A stretch of DNA of 64,000 nucleotides, taken from positions 682,001-746,000 of the forward strand of contig NZ_JAARML010000001.1 in the NCBI RefSeq assembly GCF_011759375.1. The letters run 5' to 3'. How positions within the stretch are numbered: position 1 is the stretch's first letter; every line of letters begins with the position of its first letter. The position numbers and the translations under genes are program-made. Under the pieces are notes generated by a model. The model worked only from the letters and a program-made list of their open reading frames with translations. It ran no database searches and was not told the DNA's origin. Source of the DNA: Paraflavitalea devenefica (GTDB lineage: Bacteria; Bacteroidota; Bacteroidia; Chitinophagales; Chitinophagaceae). Below are positions 29,201 through 37,302 of the stretch, in pieces.

Positions 29201-29740
29201 ACTACCGCCAGCACCTTACCCTTAAAGTGGGCTTATTTTACTGCGAAAGAAAGTAATGAAGGCATTAAGCTGGAATGGGGCACTACTGAAGAGCAGAATA
29301 CGCATTATTTTGTAGTGGAACGTGGTGAGGCTACTGGTTTCGTTTCACTTGATACCCTGGCAGCCAAAGGCAGCCTGCTCAGTAATCATTACAGTTTTAC
29401 AGATAAAACCAATACTGCTGCCCGTGTAACCTACCGCGTTAAGCAGGTAGACAACAATACCAGGTTTGAATATTCCAAACAGGTAACGGTAGAGGTGAAG
29501 GGGAAGGTTGCAGGCCTGCGGGTGTATCCCAATCCTGCGCAGGGCCAATGCAGGATCAGCCTGCCGGCGGGATTAACCAGGGCTACTGTTCAGTTGTATG
29601 ATGTGCGGGGTATACTTGTAAAAAGCATACAGGTATCGGATAAACAGGTGATAGGACTGGAAGGTATTGCACCTGGTGTTTACCATGTGGTGGTGAATGA
29701 TCGCTCTGAACGCTATAGTCAACAGCTCATTGTAAAGTAA
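26273..29740 (+). CDS. T9SS-exported surface protein with eight Fn3-like repeats
   Basis: The 1155-residue protein begins with a signal peptide (LSIMLLLAGYLGVFA). Eight degenerate repeats of about 115 residues follow. Each has a strand like GNxxxFxWxxGNGxxRxVVxRxGA, a T-Y-T-x-N-x-x-F-G-x-G middle and a closing L-x-P-N-T-x-Y-H-F-x-V-F-E-Y-N strand, an Fn3-type plan. A linker domain (about 980-1080; LKWAYFTAKESNEGIKLEWGTTEEQNTHYFVVER) leads into the type-A T9SS sorting domain from about residue 1083 (VYPNPAQGQCRISLP to SQQLIVK). It is probably an adhesin or scaffold on the cell surface; no enzymatic domain is visible. Confidence 0.85.
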   Translation: MKRKFTLSIMLLLAGYLGVFATGPTLPATNGGFTSVEGNRFTFAFDKGNGNSRIVVVREAVNISASPVNQVDYTANAVFETPNTEFTNAEGYVVLKNNSTSSSRVSVTVTNLKPNTRYYVSVFDYNGTGTGTEYLTIPLNDSIVTKAVPTQPAQGITFSVVAGNKVTLKWQKGDGDKRTIIARKGAPVNAVPQDFKAYRHITTFGTGDVINNDNYVVYDGTGAEATVYGLEPNTTYYFSIFEANGSSYPVYLTPGTSKEQLTNAGPTQASGNITFYSVEGNSLQLNFGPGNGMHQLIIVRKGQAVTAVPVNGRTYTPNTEFGKGEAIADSQFVINTLRDDRTVTHLEPGTIYHFRVYDYDVTSSGYPYYLTSSYSQKGGSTATTPTAQAKNAHFENITGSSAMIKFDVGVGGGRRLVVMKEGSPVDASPVDLVRYSNASATFRSGYQITPGNYVMSDGMTGTGLTVTGLTPGVTYHAAVFEFSGNNAPMYARPGATAEVTIPNEPTAKATGFSPSSHEGNAFRISWTGGNGTRRLVVARKGAAVTAFPQDGTTYTPDNDFGEGPITGDGQFVVHDGEERAFTLKNLEIGTVYHLAIFEYNVTGAGPDYLLSSFLAGSSSTVVAPVSQATVTANNIQANQATINYAAGTGAGRIFIMRANAPVNVTPQDLTYYSNTNIHFGTPSTEIGTGNYIVYRTGGTSTFIVTDLAPNTQYHIAVFEFNGSSAPVYKAPGGTHSFTTAAAGIPPPTSAGQNPRLSMVDGNKLTFAWDEGNGEKRMVVMRQGAAVSFTPANGSTYTQNAEFSKGTDLGDGQYIVYNSSSGAAPVTNLLPNTTYHFAVYEYNGTGTNTSYLMTPLTYQAASASTPAAGVTDVASTPGSQSIDISWTNGPGKGRLVVMKEGGNVTVTPADLTKYVAAPKFKDGVQIAPGEFVVYSNTGSSVTVTGLDANKTYHFTIFEYNGADAPVYNILNKLSSSATTASTLPLKWAYFTAKESNEGIKLEWGTTEEQNTHYFVVERGEATGFVSLDTLAAKGSLLSNHYSFTDKTNTAARVTYRVKQVDNNTRFEYSKQVTVEVKGKVAGLRVYPNPAQGQCRISLPAGLTRATVQLYDVRGILVKSIQVSDKQVIGLEGIAPGVYHVVVNDRSERYSQQLIVK

Positions 29741-29759
29741 GGTTCACATATGAAAACCA

Positions 29760-29795
29760 AAAAGCCTTTCCGTTAATGGAAAGGCTTTTACTTTT
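29760..29795 (+). terminator. Rho-independent terminator after the Fn3-repeat gene
   Basis: AAAAGCCTTTCC (29760-29771) and GGAAAGGCTTTT (29778-29789) make a perfect 12-bp stem around GTTAAT, followed by ACTTTTT. It is 20 bp past the stop codon. Confidence 0.92.
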
Positions 29796-29796
29796 T

Positions 29797-29822
29797 AAAG
29801 GGCTCCCTGTGCGAAGCCCTTT
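29797..29822. terminator. Second hairpin in the convergent gap
   Basis: AAAGGGCT (29797-29804) pairs with AGCCCTTT (29815-29822). It lies between the rightward Fn3 gene and the end of the leftward thrombospondin-repeat gene and may serve the latter or back up the first terminator. Confidence 0.55.
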
Positions 29823-29853
29823 ATTTGCTTACTATGCGCCGACCTAAAAAAAA

Positions 29854-31479
29854 CTATTTCTGTATGATGAGTTGCTGCGTTAGCTTTTCATCGCCGGTAT
29901 TAATGATAACAGAATAGCAACCATTCCGGAGCGTATAAGCGCCTGAAAGCGGAATGACGTTATCGCCTTTCACTACGCTTACCCGCTGCACCATGAGTAA
30001 CCGGCCCAGGTTATCCATCACGTTAATAGTAATCAGGTGTTTTCTATCTGATGTGATGTTCAGGGTTACGTTTTCACCAGCCGGGTTAGGCGCTATTTTT
30101 ATGGTCATACCTGTTATCTTTTTGAGGGTGACAGGCAGGATACGACTGTATACAAAGCGGCTGTTAGCGTCCACTTGTTTAAGCCGGTAGTATAGTTTGG
30201 CAGGCATTTCGCCCCCCAGGTCATCTGTATAGGTATAGAAAGCCTGGAGCCCCCCCTTGCCGGGTATGTTGGCAACGGCTGTGAAGTTGATGCCGTCCCT
30301 ACTTCTTTCCAATACATATTCCCTGAAACCGGTTTCATTTTCCACCTGCCAGTGGAGGGATATCCTGTTACCCTCCCCCTTTTCGGCGGTGAATCTTACA
30401 ATCGTTACGGGCAAGAGCGACATGCCTGCAAAGATGTTTCTCCAGGTTCGGTCCTGGTCAGTAACCATGGTTTCCTGCAAAGGCCCGCGTGCACCCAGCG
30501 GGGCCGGCGGATCGGCCGGGGGGTTCTCGAAACCAAAGGGAGGCGTTAAGCCATTCATGCCTTCGTTCTTACTATTGGGGCCTGTGTTATCCAGGTCGAA
30601 TTTATCATCAAGACCATCACCATCTGTATCAGTTCCTGTAAGTGCAATATCATCATCGGCAATTCCATTTAAGTTGTAGTCATGCCCTTCAGCAATGTCC
30701 AAACTACCATCATCATCTGTATCTGTATCAATATAATCTGCCAACTGATCTACTGCTCCCTGAAAGTTCACCGCCATGATTCCCTGGGTGGTATACCATA
30801 CATTGTCGTCAGCATCATAAGCATTATCTATCCCATCACCATCGGTATCGGTGCCTGTGGGCAATACGTACTGATTAGTTAACTGGCCTTCCACATTGTC
30901 GGTAATGCCATCATTATCGGAATCAATGTCCCGAAAATCGGGGATAGGATCCCCATCTGAATTCGCGGGCGCGAAACCAACCGTACCGGCTACGACGGTG
31001 CTCCAGCCATCGGGGCCAATCGGGCCATCCACAAGGGCATCATTACCTATATCGGTAAGACCGGCCTCTCTTACATCGGGAATACCATCGCCATCCATAT
31101 CCAAGTCGTAGCTGTTGATAATGCCATCCCGGTCCATATCATAACGGTCGTCAATACCATCAGTATTGGCATCTACCCATCCCGTCATAGTATTGTCCTG
31201 GTAATTGAGTACAGTATTTGAATTGGCATCACCCAGGGGATCAAGTCCTGTGGGGCTTTCCAACAGGTCGGTAAGGCCATCATTATCATCATCTACATCG
31301 GTCCCATCAAGAACAGCATCCCCATCTGTATCATCTGTGGGGTCATCGTAGAAAGCTATTGTTGGGTGTGTAGCTGTTATTTCATTTTTGCCTGTAAAGC
31401 CCAGTATGATGATCAGGCAGCTAAAAAAGGTTAAGGCAATAATGATTTTCTCTTTTAGGGTAAATTTTCTTTTTGACAT
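29854..31479 (-). CDS. T9SS-exported protein with thrombospondin type-3 calcium-binding repeats
   Basis: The 541-residue protein starts at the ATG at 31479; a GTG two codons upstream is possible. A signal/anchor segment (IIIALTFFSCLIIILGF) is followed by roughly 270 residues of aspartate-rich TSP3 repeats (DTDGDAVLDGTDVDDDNDG, DMDGDGIPDVREAG and similar), which bind calcium in known family members. After a proline-rich spacer comes the T9SS linker (VTIVRFTAEKGEGNRISLHWQVENETGFREYVLERS) and the sorting domain (IAPNPAGENVTL to LTQQLIIQK). It is likely a surface-displayed structural protein. Confidence 0.85.
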   Translation of the reverse strand: MSKRKFTLKEKIIIALTFFSCLIIILGFTGKNEITATHPTIAFYDDPTDDTDGDAVLDGTDVDDDNDGLTDLLESPTGLDPLGDANSNTVLNYQDNTMTGWVDANTDGIDDRYDMDRDGIINSYDLDMDGDGIPDVREAGLTDIGNDALVDGPIGPDGWSTVVAGTVGFAPANSDGDPIPDFRDIDSDNDGITDNVEGQLTNQYVLPTGTDTDGDGIDNAYDADDNVWYTTQGIMAVNFQGAVDQLADYIDTDTDDDGSLDIAEGHDYNLNGIADDDIALTGTDTDGDGLDDKFDLDNTGPNSKNEGMNGLTPPFGFENPPADPPAPLGARGPLQETMVTDQDRTWRNIFAGMSLLPVTIVRFTAEKGEGNRISLHWQVENETGFREYVLERSRDGINFTAVANIPGKGGLQAFYTYTDDLGGEMPAKLYYRLKQVDANSRFVYSRILPVTLKKITGMTIKIAPNPAGENVTLNITSDRKHLITINVMDNLGRLLMVQRVSVVKGDNVIPLSGAYTLRNGCYSVIINTGDEKLTQQLIIQK

Positions 31480-31711
31480 AAGCACATATTTAAAGGTTAA
31501 GCTAATCGGTTACGTTGGAACGATTAGAAGCCTGATACAATAGCATAGTATTGTATTAGTTATGATCTCAGGTGAAAGTATATGCCGCCGATTATGAAAA
31601 TAAAAGGGCTTACAGGGCAACAAGAAGTTCAAGAAGGTTGGTCAAATTCAAAGGCTGAAATCAAAGGTAGGAACATTCATTTTGATAATGGAGCAGATTA
31701 CTAACCGTTAT

Positions 31712-31748
31712 ATGGATATATTATCCGCTATACGGATAATATATCCAT
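31712..31748. repeat. Perfect 16-bp inverted repeat (AT-rich dyad) in a 304-bp gap
   Basis: ATGGATATATTATCCG (31712-31727) and CGGATAATATATCCAT (31733-31748) are exact reverse complements around CTATA. The gap 31480-31783 holds the promoter region of the TSP3-repeat gene and the 3' end of the DUF6265 gene; I see no gene in it. No T tract follows the dyad on either strand, so an operator is more likely than a terminator. Confidence 0.7.
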
Positions 31749-31783
31749 TATAAGAGTAAAACTAACGGAGATGGGAAGAGGTG

Positions 31784-32257
31784 CTATTGGCGCTCAAACA
31801 GGTAATCAACCGCTTTACCATCGCCGGAGATGGTCGCTTTCAGTTTGTTGCCTTCGAGCTGGTATACTATTTTCTTCGGGAAGTCATGCGCAGGGTTTTC
31901 ACAGGTGAATCCATCCGGCGTGATGGCGGTGAGCTTAAAGTATACTTCCTGTTTGTTGTGCGGCACATCGGCCACATACCAGACTGCATTGTCTTTTATG
32001 ACCAGCTTTAGCTTTTCAACAAACAAGGTATCCTGCTCTTTCATCGTAACCCCCACACCTTTCATTTGTCCCGCACCGGCATTTTCCCAACGTTCATGCG
32101 CCTGGCGGCCTGCCTTTACATTGGTGCGCTTCCAGGTACCGGCCAGCCAGCTTAGTTTATTAAAGTTATCGGTGGCTTCTTTGGCAAGATCCTGTGCCTG
32201 CATGCCGTAACTACATCCGGCTAATAAGAGGGTAATAAGGGTATTTTTCATGGCCAT
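31784..32257 (-). CDS. Exported DUF6265-family protein
   Basis: The 157-residue protein has a signal sequence (LITLLLAGCSYGMQAQ; the cysteine could be a lipobox). It continues with the family core LSWLAGTWKRTNVKAGRQAHERWENAGAGQMKGVGVTM and ends with FTCENPAHDFPKKIVYQLEGN. This lipocalin-like beta-barrel family is of unknown function. Two adjacent ATGs (32257 and 32251) are possible starts. Confidence 0.75.
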   Translation of the reverse strand: MAMKNTLITLLLAGCSYGMQAQDLAKEATDNFNKLSWLAGTWKRTNVKAGRQAHERWENAGAGQMKGVGVTMKEQDTLFVEKLKLVIKDNAVWYVADVPHNKQEVYFKLTAITPDGFTCENPAHDFPKKIVYQLEGNKLKATISGDGKAVDYLFERQ

Positions 32258-32324
32258 ACTTTAATTTATTGCGAATGTAGTGAGGTAAGATGACGTGGGA
32301 TTGTACAAAGCCGACATGGAAGAA

Positions 32325-32352
32325 AGCTTCGAGCTCTGAGCTACGAGCTGCG
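32325..32352. repeat. 28-bp heptad element, AGCTNCG units
   Basis: Four 7-bp units AGCTTCG, AGCTCTG, AGCTACG, AGCTGCG run without interruption, with a partial AGC after. It sits between the DUF6265 gene and the araC-type gene. The same unit family recurs at 43591-43618. Confidence 0.8.
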
Positions 32353-32393
32353 AGCAGAATACAGGCTGAAGGCCAGCGGTTAAATTACAAGGG

Positions 32394-33203
32394 TTAAGGT
32401 TTCTTTTTCAGGAAGAAGTTGGCCATGTTCTTTTCATCAAAGCCGTAGCGGGAGGGTTCTTCGCCGGTAAAGGCTTTGAAGTTGCGGATGAAATGCGACT
32501 GGTCGTAAAAGCCGGATTCATACGCAAGACCTGCCCAGCCCGGGTCTTCCTGCTGAATAAGCTGAAAGATGGTGCTGAAACGGATGATGCGCGTGAAGAA
32601 TTTTGGCGATAGGCCAATGTATTTTTTAAACAGGCGTTCCAGTTGCCGCTCACTGACGCCGATGCTGTCCGTGATATCGGCCACGGAGATCATTCCCTTT
32701 TGTGCAAAGATGAGGCGGACGGCTTTGTCGGCAGGCGATTCCTCATAACGGGCATTGACCAGTATTGTCCGGAAGTGTTGATTGAGGAAGGTGATGACCT
32801 CGTCATGATCATGGGTACTGTGCAGGTTCTGCTCCAGGGCATCCAGCCTGTTGCCCAGCGCCTCCCGGAGGTCAAGGACTTTGTCGGTAAGCAGGTGCAT
32901 GTCCAGGTTGAAGAGGTGGGTAAGGGTTGCAGGTTGTACTTTGATGCCTATAATGCCTGCAGCACCGGTATTTTCCAGGAAGAAGTAACGACTGATCTGC
33001 CCGGCTACGAGGCGCATGGACTGTTGTTCCCATATATCCGTCAGGCAGATGCGGTAAGGGTCTTTGTAATGAAAGATGATCTCGCAGAAACCGTCGGGAA
33101 TGATCTTTTGCAGATGCGGGGTGGGATCGTCATTTTCAATGATCCAGTAGCAGTCTATGATCTTTTGGAGATCGGCAGGAGGAGGGATTCTTTTAAAGAT
33201 CAT
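32394..33203 (-). CDS. AraC-family transcriptional regulator
   Basis: The protein has 269 residues from the ATG at 33203 (MIFKRIPPPADLQKIIDCYW); the longer frame upstream lacks family character. The N-terminal DUF6597-like sensing domain (about 1-140; KIIPDGFCEIIFHY) is followed by a double helix-turn-helix (ISVADITDSIGVSERQLERLFKKYIGLSPKFFTRIIRF, then GFYDQSHFIRNFKAFTGEEPSRY). Its target is unknown. The nearest candidates are its own promoter and the DUF6265 gene downstream. Confidence 0.9.
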   Translation of the reverse strand: MIFKRIPPPADLQKIIDCYWIIENDDPTPHLQKIIPDGFCEIIFHYKDPYRICLTDIWEQQSMRLVAGQISRYFFLENTGAAGIIGIKVQPATLTHLFNLDMHLLTDKVLDLREALGNRLDALEQNLHSTHDHDEVITFLNQHFRTILVNARYEESPADKAVRLIFAQKGMISVADITDSIGVSERQLERLFKKYIGLSPKFFTRIIRFSTIFQLIQQEDPGWAGLAYESGFYDQSHFIRNFKAFTGEEPSRYGFDEKNMANFFLKKKP

Positions 33204-33310
33204 GAGATTAGTTGTTAGGTCTGGCACAAGTACGCTTGCGCGCCGTGCCGGGCTGCATACTTGCGCCAGCAAAAGTACTAACTACTGTATGCAGCACTGA
33301 GACAAATATA

Positions 33311-35011
33311 TCATTTTGCCTGTGAAAGATGAAAGCCGAAGAGGCTGCCTTCGCCGATGCGGCTTTTTACCCAGATGGCGCCGCCCTGTGCTTCGATAAA
33401 TTCTTTAGAGATAGCCAGACCGAGGCCTGTGCCATTGCGTTCGTGCGTACCGGGCACTTTGAAGTAACGGTCAAAAATGCGGGGCAGGTATTTTTCGTCA
33501 ATGCCCCTGCCATAATCCGTGACGGTGAAGAATACTTTGTTGTCTTTGTGGTAAGCGGCAATGTCAATAAAGGAAGTATCGGGTGAATACCTGATGGCAT
33601 TGGTGAGGAAGTTGATGATGACCCAGGAGGTCTTTTCCTTGTCGGCCTGTACGGCAGGGAGGTCTTCCGGCAGGTTGGTGCGCAGGGTGATGTTTTTCTG
33701 CTGGGCCTGGAATTGTACAGCTTGCACCGCCTGTTCTATGATGGCTGCCGGCCGGGCCGGTTGCAGCTTCAACTGAATGTTACCGGTTTCCACCTGCGAC
33801 ATGTTGAGCAGCTCACTGGTGATGTTCAGCAACCTGTCGGCATCTTCACTGATGCTTTTGGTAAGCTCCTGTTGTTCTGTATTGAGTTGCCCCACCCTGT
33901 TGTCGGTGAGCAGTTGCGCGCTCATTTTGATGGAGGAAAGCGGTGTTTTGAGCTCATGCGATACAGTAGCGATGAAGTTGGTCTTGGCCTCATTGAGCTC
34001 ATGGAACAAGGTGATGTTGCGTAGAACGATCACTTTACCAGCTACCTGGCCATTGTTGACCACATGCAATACGTCTTTATTGAAGTAGCTCTCTTTGTTA
34101 TCGGCATATATTTTCAGTTCCTTTTTGGTTCCCTCTTCCTGGAGGAGCGTGCGCATAAGGTCATTTTTCAAAGCCAGATCGGGCGCATATTTGCCCAGGA
34201 TGTCTGCTTCTTTCAGTCCCAGCAGTTTTTCCGCCACTGCGTTCAGGAAAAGGAGGTGTCCTTTTTCATCAAGACCAATGATACCATCCCGCATCTGGTT
34301 GATGATGGTTTCGATACGCTTCTTTTCAAAGGTGAGTTTTGCCAGGTTGCTGTTCTCATACTCATCCAGCTTGCCTGCCATGCTGTTGAATGCCTGGGCC
34401 AGTTCGCCAAATTCATCTTCCTGTTTGAGGTAAATACGCTTGCCATAGTTTTTGTTGGCAATTTCCCGGATGCCATCCGCCAGCTTGGCCACAGGCTCGG
34501 CAATAACGCCCGGAAAATTATAGATGAAGGTGAGCACTATCAGAATGAGGGTGGTAAATATGATGGTGAGCCAAAGTTTCGCACTTTCGGCTGTTGCGCC
34601 GGCAATAGCATTTTTTTTAAGGATGGCTTCCTGGTTCAGGTCATTAATCATGCGGATGGATTCACGCACCTGTACATAGTTGGATGAGTCCTCCGGATTG
34701 GCCAGCAGTTCCTGGAAGTTCTTTTGCAGGGATTCAGTCACTTCTCTCTCGCCGGGTTCTGTTATGTTGGCCTCCTGGTTGCGCAGGTTGGCCCTGAACA
34801 CCGTAATAGCCGAGGAATCGTCCGGAAGGTCTTCGAGGGCCCCGAGCATGTTATTGGAATAAACGAGGGACTCGTAGTTGTTTTTGAGTATCCTGTTGGC
34901 ATCACTGCTGAGGCGGTTGATGTAATAGAGGCTCAGGATACCGAAGGTGAGGATCACCAGGAAGAGGAATCCCAGGCCAAGTGATAGTTTTGTTTTTAAA
35001 CGAACGCCCAT
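33311..35011 (-). CDS. Membrane sensor histidine kinase of the kdp locus
   Basis: The 566-residue kinase has two membrane helices (about 9-30 and 146-168) flanking a periplasmic helical domain, then HAMP (about 170-222) and a PAS domain (KRIETIINQMRDGIIGLDEKGHLLFLNAVAEKLLG). The catalytic core has the H-box VSHELKTPLSSIKMS, the N-box NFLTNAIRYS, the G1 box DYGRGID and the G2 box GTGLGLAIS. It starts 8 bp after the KdpD-sensor gene. It presumably supplies the kinase half that a canonical KdpD carries in one chain, and the NtrC-type regulator at 43.6 kb is a likely partner. Confidence 0.93.
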   Translation of the reverse strand: MGVRLKTKLSLGLGFLFLVILTFGILSLYYINRLSSDANRILKNNYESLVYSNNMLGALEDLPDDSSAITVFRANLRNQEANITEPGEREVTESLQKNFQELLANPEDSSNYVQVRESIRMINDLNQEAILKKNAIAGATAESAKLWLTIIFTTLILIVLTFIYNFPGVIAEPVAKLADGIREIANKNYGKRIYLKQEDEFGELAQAFNSMAGKLDEYENSNLAKLTFEKKRIETIINQMRDGIIGLDEKGHLLFLNAVAEKLLGLKEADILGKYAPDLALKNDLMRTLLQEEGTKKELKIYADNKESYFNKDVLHVVNNGQVAGKVIVLRNITLFHELNEAKTNFIATVSHELKTPLSSIKMSAQLLTDNRVGQLNTEQQELTKSISEDADRLLNITSELLNMSQVETGNIQLKLQPARPAAIIEQAVQAVQFQAQQKNITLRTNLPEDLPAVQADKEKTSWVIINFLTNAIRYSPDTSFIDIAAYHKDNKVFFTVTDYGRGIDEKYLPRIFDRYFKVPGTHERNGTGLGLAISKEFIEAQGGAIWVKSRIGEGSLFGFHLSQAK

Positions 35012-35019
35012 AACGTAGA

Positions 35020-36144
35020 TTATGAAAGGATTACAATGTCAATATCTGCAGCAGACAGTTTGTTCAATAACTGGTTGAATACCGCCGTGCTCAGGATGAC
35101 ACTGAACAGGTTGAGGTGTGGCTTACCAATGCAGATGGTGGTTACTTTCCGCTGTTCGGCCACTTCTATGATCCCTTTGGCAATATTACTGTGTTTAATT
35201 TTAATGACCTCCCCGCCGAGCTCCGTAGCCAGTTTAAAGTTATTGATGAGGTGTCGCTGTGCAGCCAGGCCAATTTTATCGCCATCTTCCCGCGGAGTTT
35301 GTACATATAACAGGTACCATTTGGAATTGTAATAGCTGGATAGCCGGGCGGTCTTTCGTATTACTTTCCTGGCTATTTCATGGTTGCTGCTGATGCAGGC
35401 CAGGAAGCGCTCCTGGCGGGCATAAGCATTGCGGGGCAGCTCTGTTTCTATTTTACGTTCTACCTGGCTGGCCACTTCCTTGAGCGCCAGCTCCCGGAGC
35501 TGCAGTATTTTTTCAGACTGAAAGAAGTTGCGCAGGGCAGTCTCCACTTTTTCCGGCGTATAGATCTTCCCTTCCCGCAGCCTGGTGACCAATTCATCGG
35601 CAGTAAGGTCAATGTTCACTACTTCATCGGCCTGTTTCAATACATTGTCCGGTACCCGCTCGGTCACTTCTATGCCGGTAATATCCTTTACTTCTTCATT
35701 GAGGCTTTCAATGTGTTGTATGTTAACCGCACTGATGACATTGATACCGGCATCAAGAATATCCATTACATCCTGCCAGCGTTTTTCATTTTTGCTGCCT
35801 TCAATGTTGGTATGGGCCAGTTCGTCTACGATCACCACTTCGGGATGCAGGTTCAGGATAGCCTGTACATCCAGCTCATCCAACTCCTTTCCCTTATAGA
35901 ATAGTTTACGACGGGGTATTACGGGCAGGCCTTCGATGAGGGCCTGGGTTTCTTTGCGGTTGTGGGTTTCAATGTACCCTATTTTAACATCCACGCCATT
36001 GCGCAGCAAGGTGTGGGCCTCCTGCAACATACGATAGGTTTTTCCCACACCGGCGCTCATACCAATGTAGATCTTGAACTTGCCCCGCCTCGACTGGCGG
36101 ATGAGCTCTATAAAATGTTCTACGTTTTGTTCGCGATCGGGCAT
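35020..36144 (-). CDS. kdpD: Stand-alone KdpD N-terminal sensor protein (KdpD + Usp domains)
   Basis: The 374-residue protein equals the cytoplasmic front half of KdpD. The KdpD domain contains a Walker-A-like GMSAGVGKT (residues 28-36) and the VIVDELAHTNIEGSKNEKRWQDVMDILDAGI segment. A universal-stress-protein-like domain follows (about 245-374; RFLACISSNHEIARKVIRKTARL). The membrane, GAF and kinase parts are absent; they are replaced by the separate kinase encoded 8 bp downstream. It likely senses K+ or turgor and modulates that kinase. Confidence 0.92.
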   Translation of the reverse strand: MPDREQNVEHFIELIRQSRRGKFKIYIGMSAGVGKTYRMLQEAHTLLRNGVDVKIGYIETHNRKETQALIEGLPVIPRRKLFYKGKELDELDVQAILNLHPEVVIVDELAHTNIEGSKNEKRWQDVMDILDAGINVISAVNIQHIESLNEEVKDITGIEVTERVPDNVLKQADEVVNIDLTADELVTRLREGKIYTPEKVETALRNFFQSEKILQLRELALKEVASQVERKIETELPRNAYARQERFLACISSNHEIARKVIRKTARLSSYYNSKWYLLYVQTPREDGDKIGLAAQRHLINNFKLATELGGEVIKIKHSNIAKGIIEVAEQRKVTTICIGKPHLNLFSVILSTAVFNQLLNKLSAADIDIVILS

Positions 36145-36150
36145 GATGTT

Positions 36151-36171
36151 GAATTAGCTATTAGTAAGTTA
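36151..36171. repeat. Possible degenerate heptad element (porin-kdpD spacer)
   Basis: GAATTAG, CTATTAG and TAAGTTA follow with a 7-bp period around a TTAG core. It is the weakest member of the heptad set and could be chance. Confidence 0.35.
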
Positions 36172-36202
36172 ACTTTTTCCTGTAAGTTCCAGATCATCCT
36201 TC

Positions 36203-37276
36203 TTAAAAGCTGATAGCTACAGAAGTGGTAATAAAGAGGTCATTTTTCTTTGTATTATCTTCTTTGATAAATATTTCGTCTTTGCTGTTCAGGCTCCTGC
36301 CTTCGAGGCATACCAGTACATTGGAGGCAGGTGCATAGTCCAGGTTCAGGGAAAAGCCGGTGGTTTTAAAGCCATTGGGGGTGCCGGTAGCAATGATCAC
36401 CCCGTTCTTATCTTCATAATATTCGCCCCTGGCGGCAATGGCCCATTTGTCATTGATACCGTATTTGAGGATCAATACCGGTGAATACCAGGTATTCATG
36501 TCGCTGCTGCCTTTTGCTTTTTGTTCTGTACCGATATCAAAGCCGGCTGTAACACCCAGTTTATCACTCAGGTTAAAGATGGCATACAGGTTATGGAAAT
36601 AACGCATGAGGCGGGCGCTATCAGGTTTATCGGTCCCGATGAAAGTGCTATAATTAAGCGTGGTAGTACTATTTGATTTGAACTGGATTTGTGTGCCAAA
36701 GCTCATGAGGGAGTTTCCGTCTACCCTTTTAATACGTTGCCAGCCGTTGAGGGCCATGCCACTGATGATCCATTTGTTGTTATCACTGGTATAGGTCAAT
36801 TTGGCGCCGGCTTCATAATAAGGCGTGTTTTCTGCCAGGATACTCCTGGTCAATGTCCAGCAATCTTTTGAAATGGCGCTTTCAAAGCCTATATGAGAGC
36901 CAAAAATACCGGCATCGAGCCAAAGGTTTTTCTTCTTTGACAGTTTTACGCCTGCATTGGCTTCATAGATGTTTTTCAATACGCCGGGTTCAGCCGCATA
37001 GTTGGCATTCATGTAAGTACCGGCCCCTACGGCCAGGTTGGCCCTTACATTTTCGGTATTGTAAGCAGCTTTCAGGAAACCGAGGTTAAGGTTGAACTCA
37101 TTGTGACGGTTATGGCTGTACAGGAATCCGGCTTTGTTGTTATCTGCGGGTTTATTGAAATCATAAGAGTAATAGAGTTCTGTATAACCACTAAAGGTAA
37201 GTGGTGAGGGCTTGCTTTCCTGCGCTAAGGCGTTTAGGCTCATCATTAAGGCAGTACCAGTTAAAAACTTTTTCAT
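36203..37276 (-). CDS. Outer-membrane porin of the kdp operon
   Basis: The 357-residue protein has a signal peptide (LTGTALMMSLNALAQ) and a beta-barrel pattern: an opening FSGYTELYYSYDF strand, alternating hydrophobic strands, and the terminal aromatic strand LFITTSVAISF. It resembles the putative porins of the OmpL/DUF1597-like type often linked to kdp genes in Bacteroidota (recollection, not searched). Lying between kdpC and kdpD, it may let K+ cross the outer membrane when the high-affinity pump is induced; that is inference. Confidence 0.8.
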   Translation of the reverse strand: MKKFLTGTALMMSLNALAQESKPSPLTFSGYTELYYSYDFNKPADNNKAGFLYSHNRHNEFNLNLGFLKAAYNTENVRANLAVGAGTYMNANYAAEPGVLKNIYEANAGVKLSKKKNLWLDAGIFGSHIGFESAISKDCWTLTRSILAENTPYYEAGAKLTYTSDNNKWIISGMALNGWQRIKRVDGNSLMSFGTQIQFKSNSTTTLNYSTFIGTDKPDSARLMRYFHNLYAIFNLSDKLGVTAGFDIGTEQKAKGSSDMNTWYSPVLILKYGINDKWAIAARGEYYEDKNGVIIATGTPNGFKTTGFSLNLDYAPASNVLVCLEGRSLNSKDEIFIKEDNTKKNDLFITTSVAISF

Positions 37277-37302
37277 CTTTTGGTTTTTATAAGTATTCTT
37301 TT

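Noticed and set aside
32643..33218. 191-codon rightward frame opposite the AraC gene
   Set aside because: Shadow of a clear AraC regulator.
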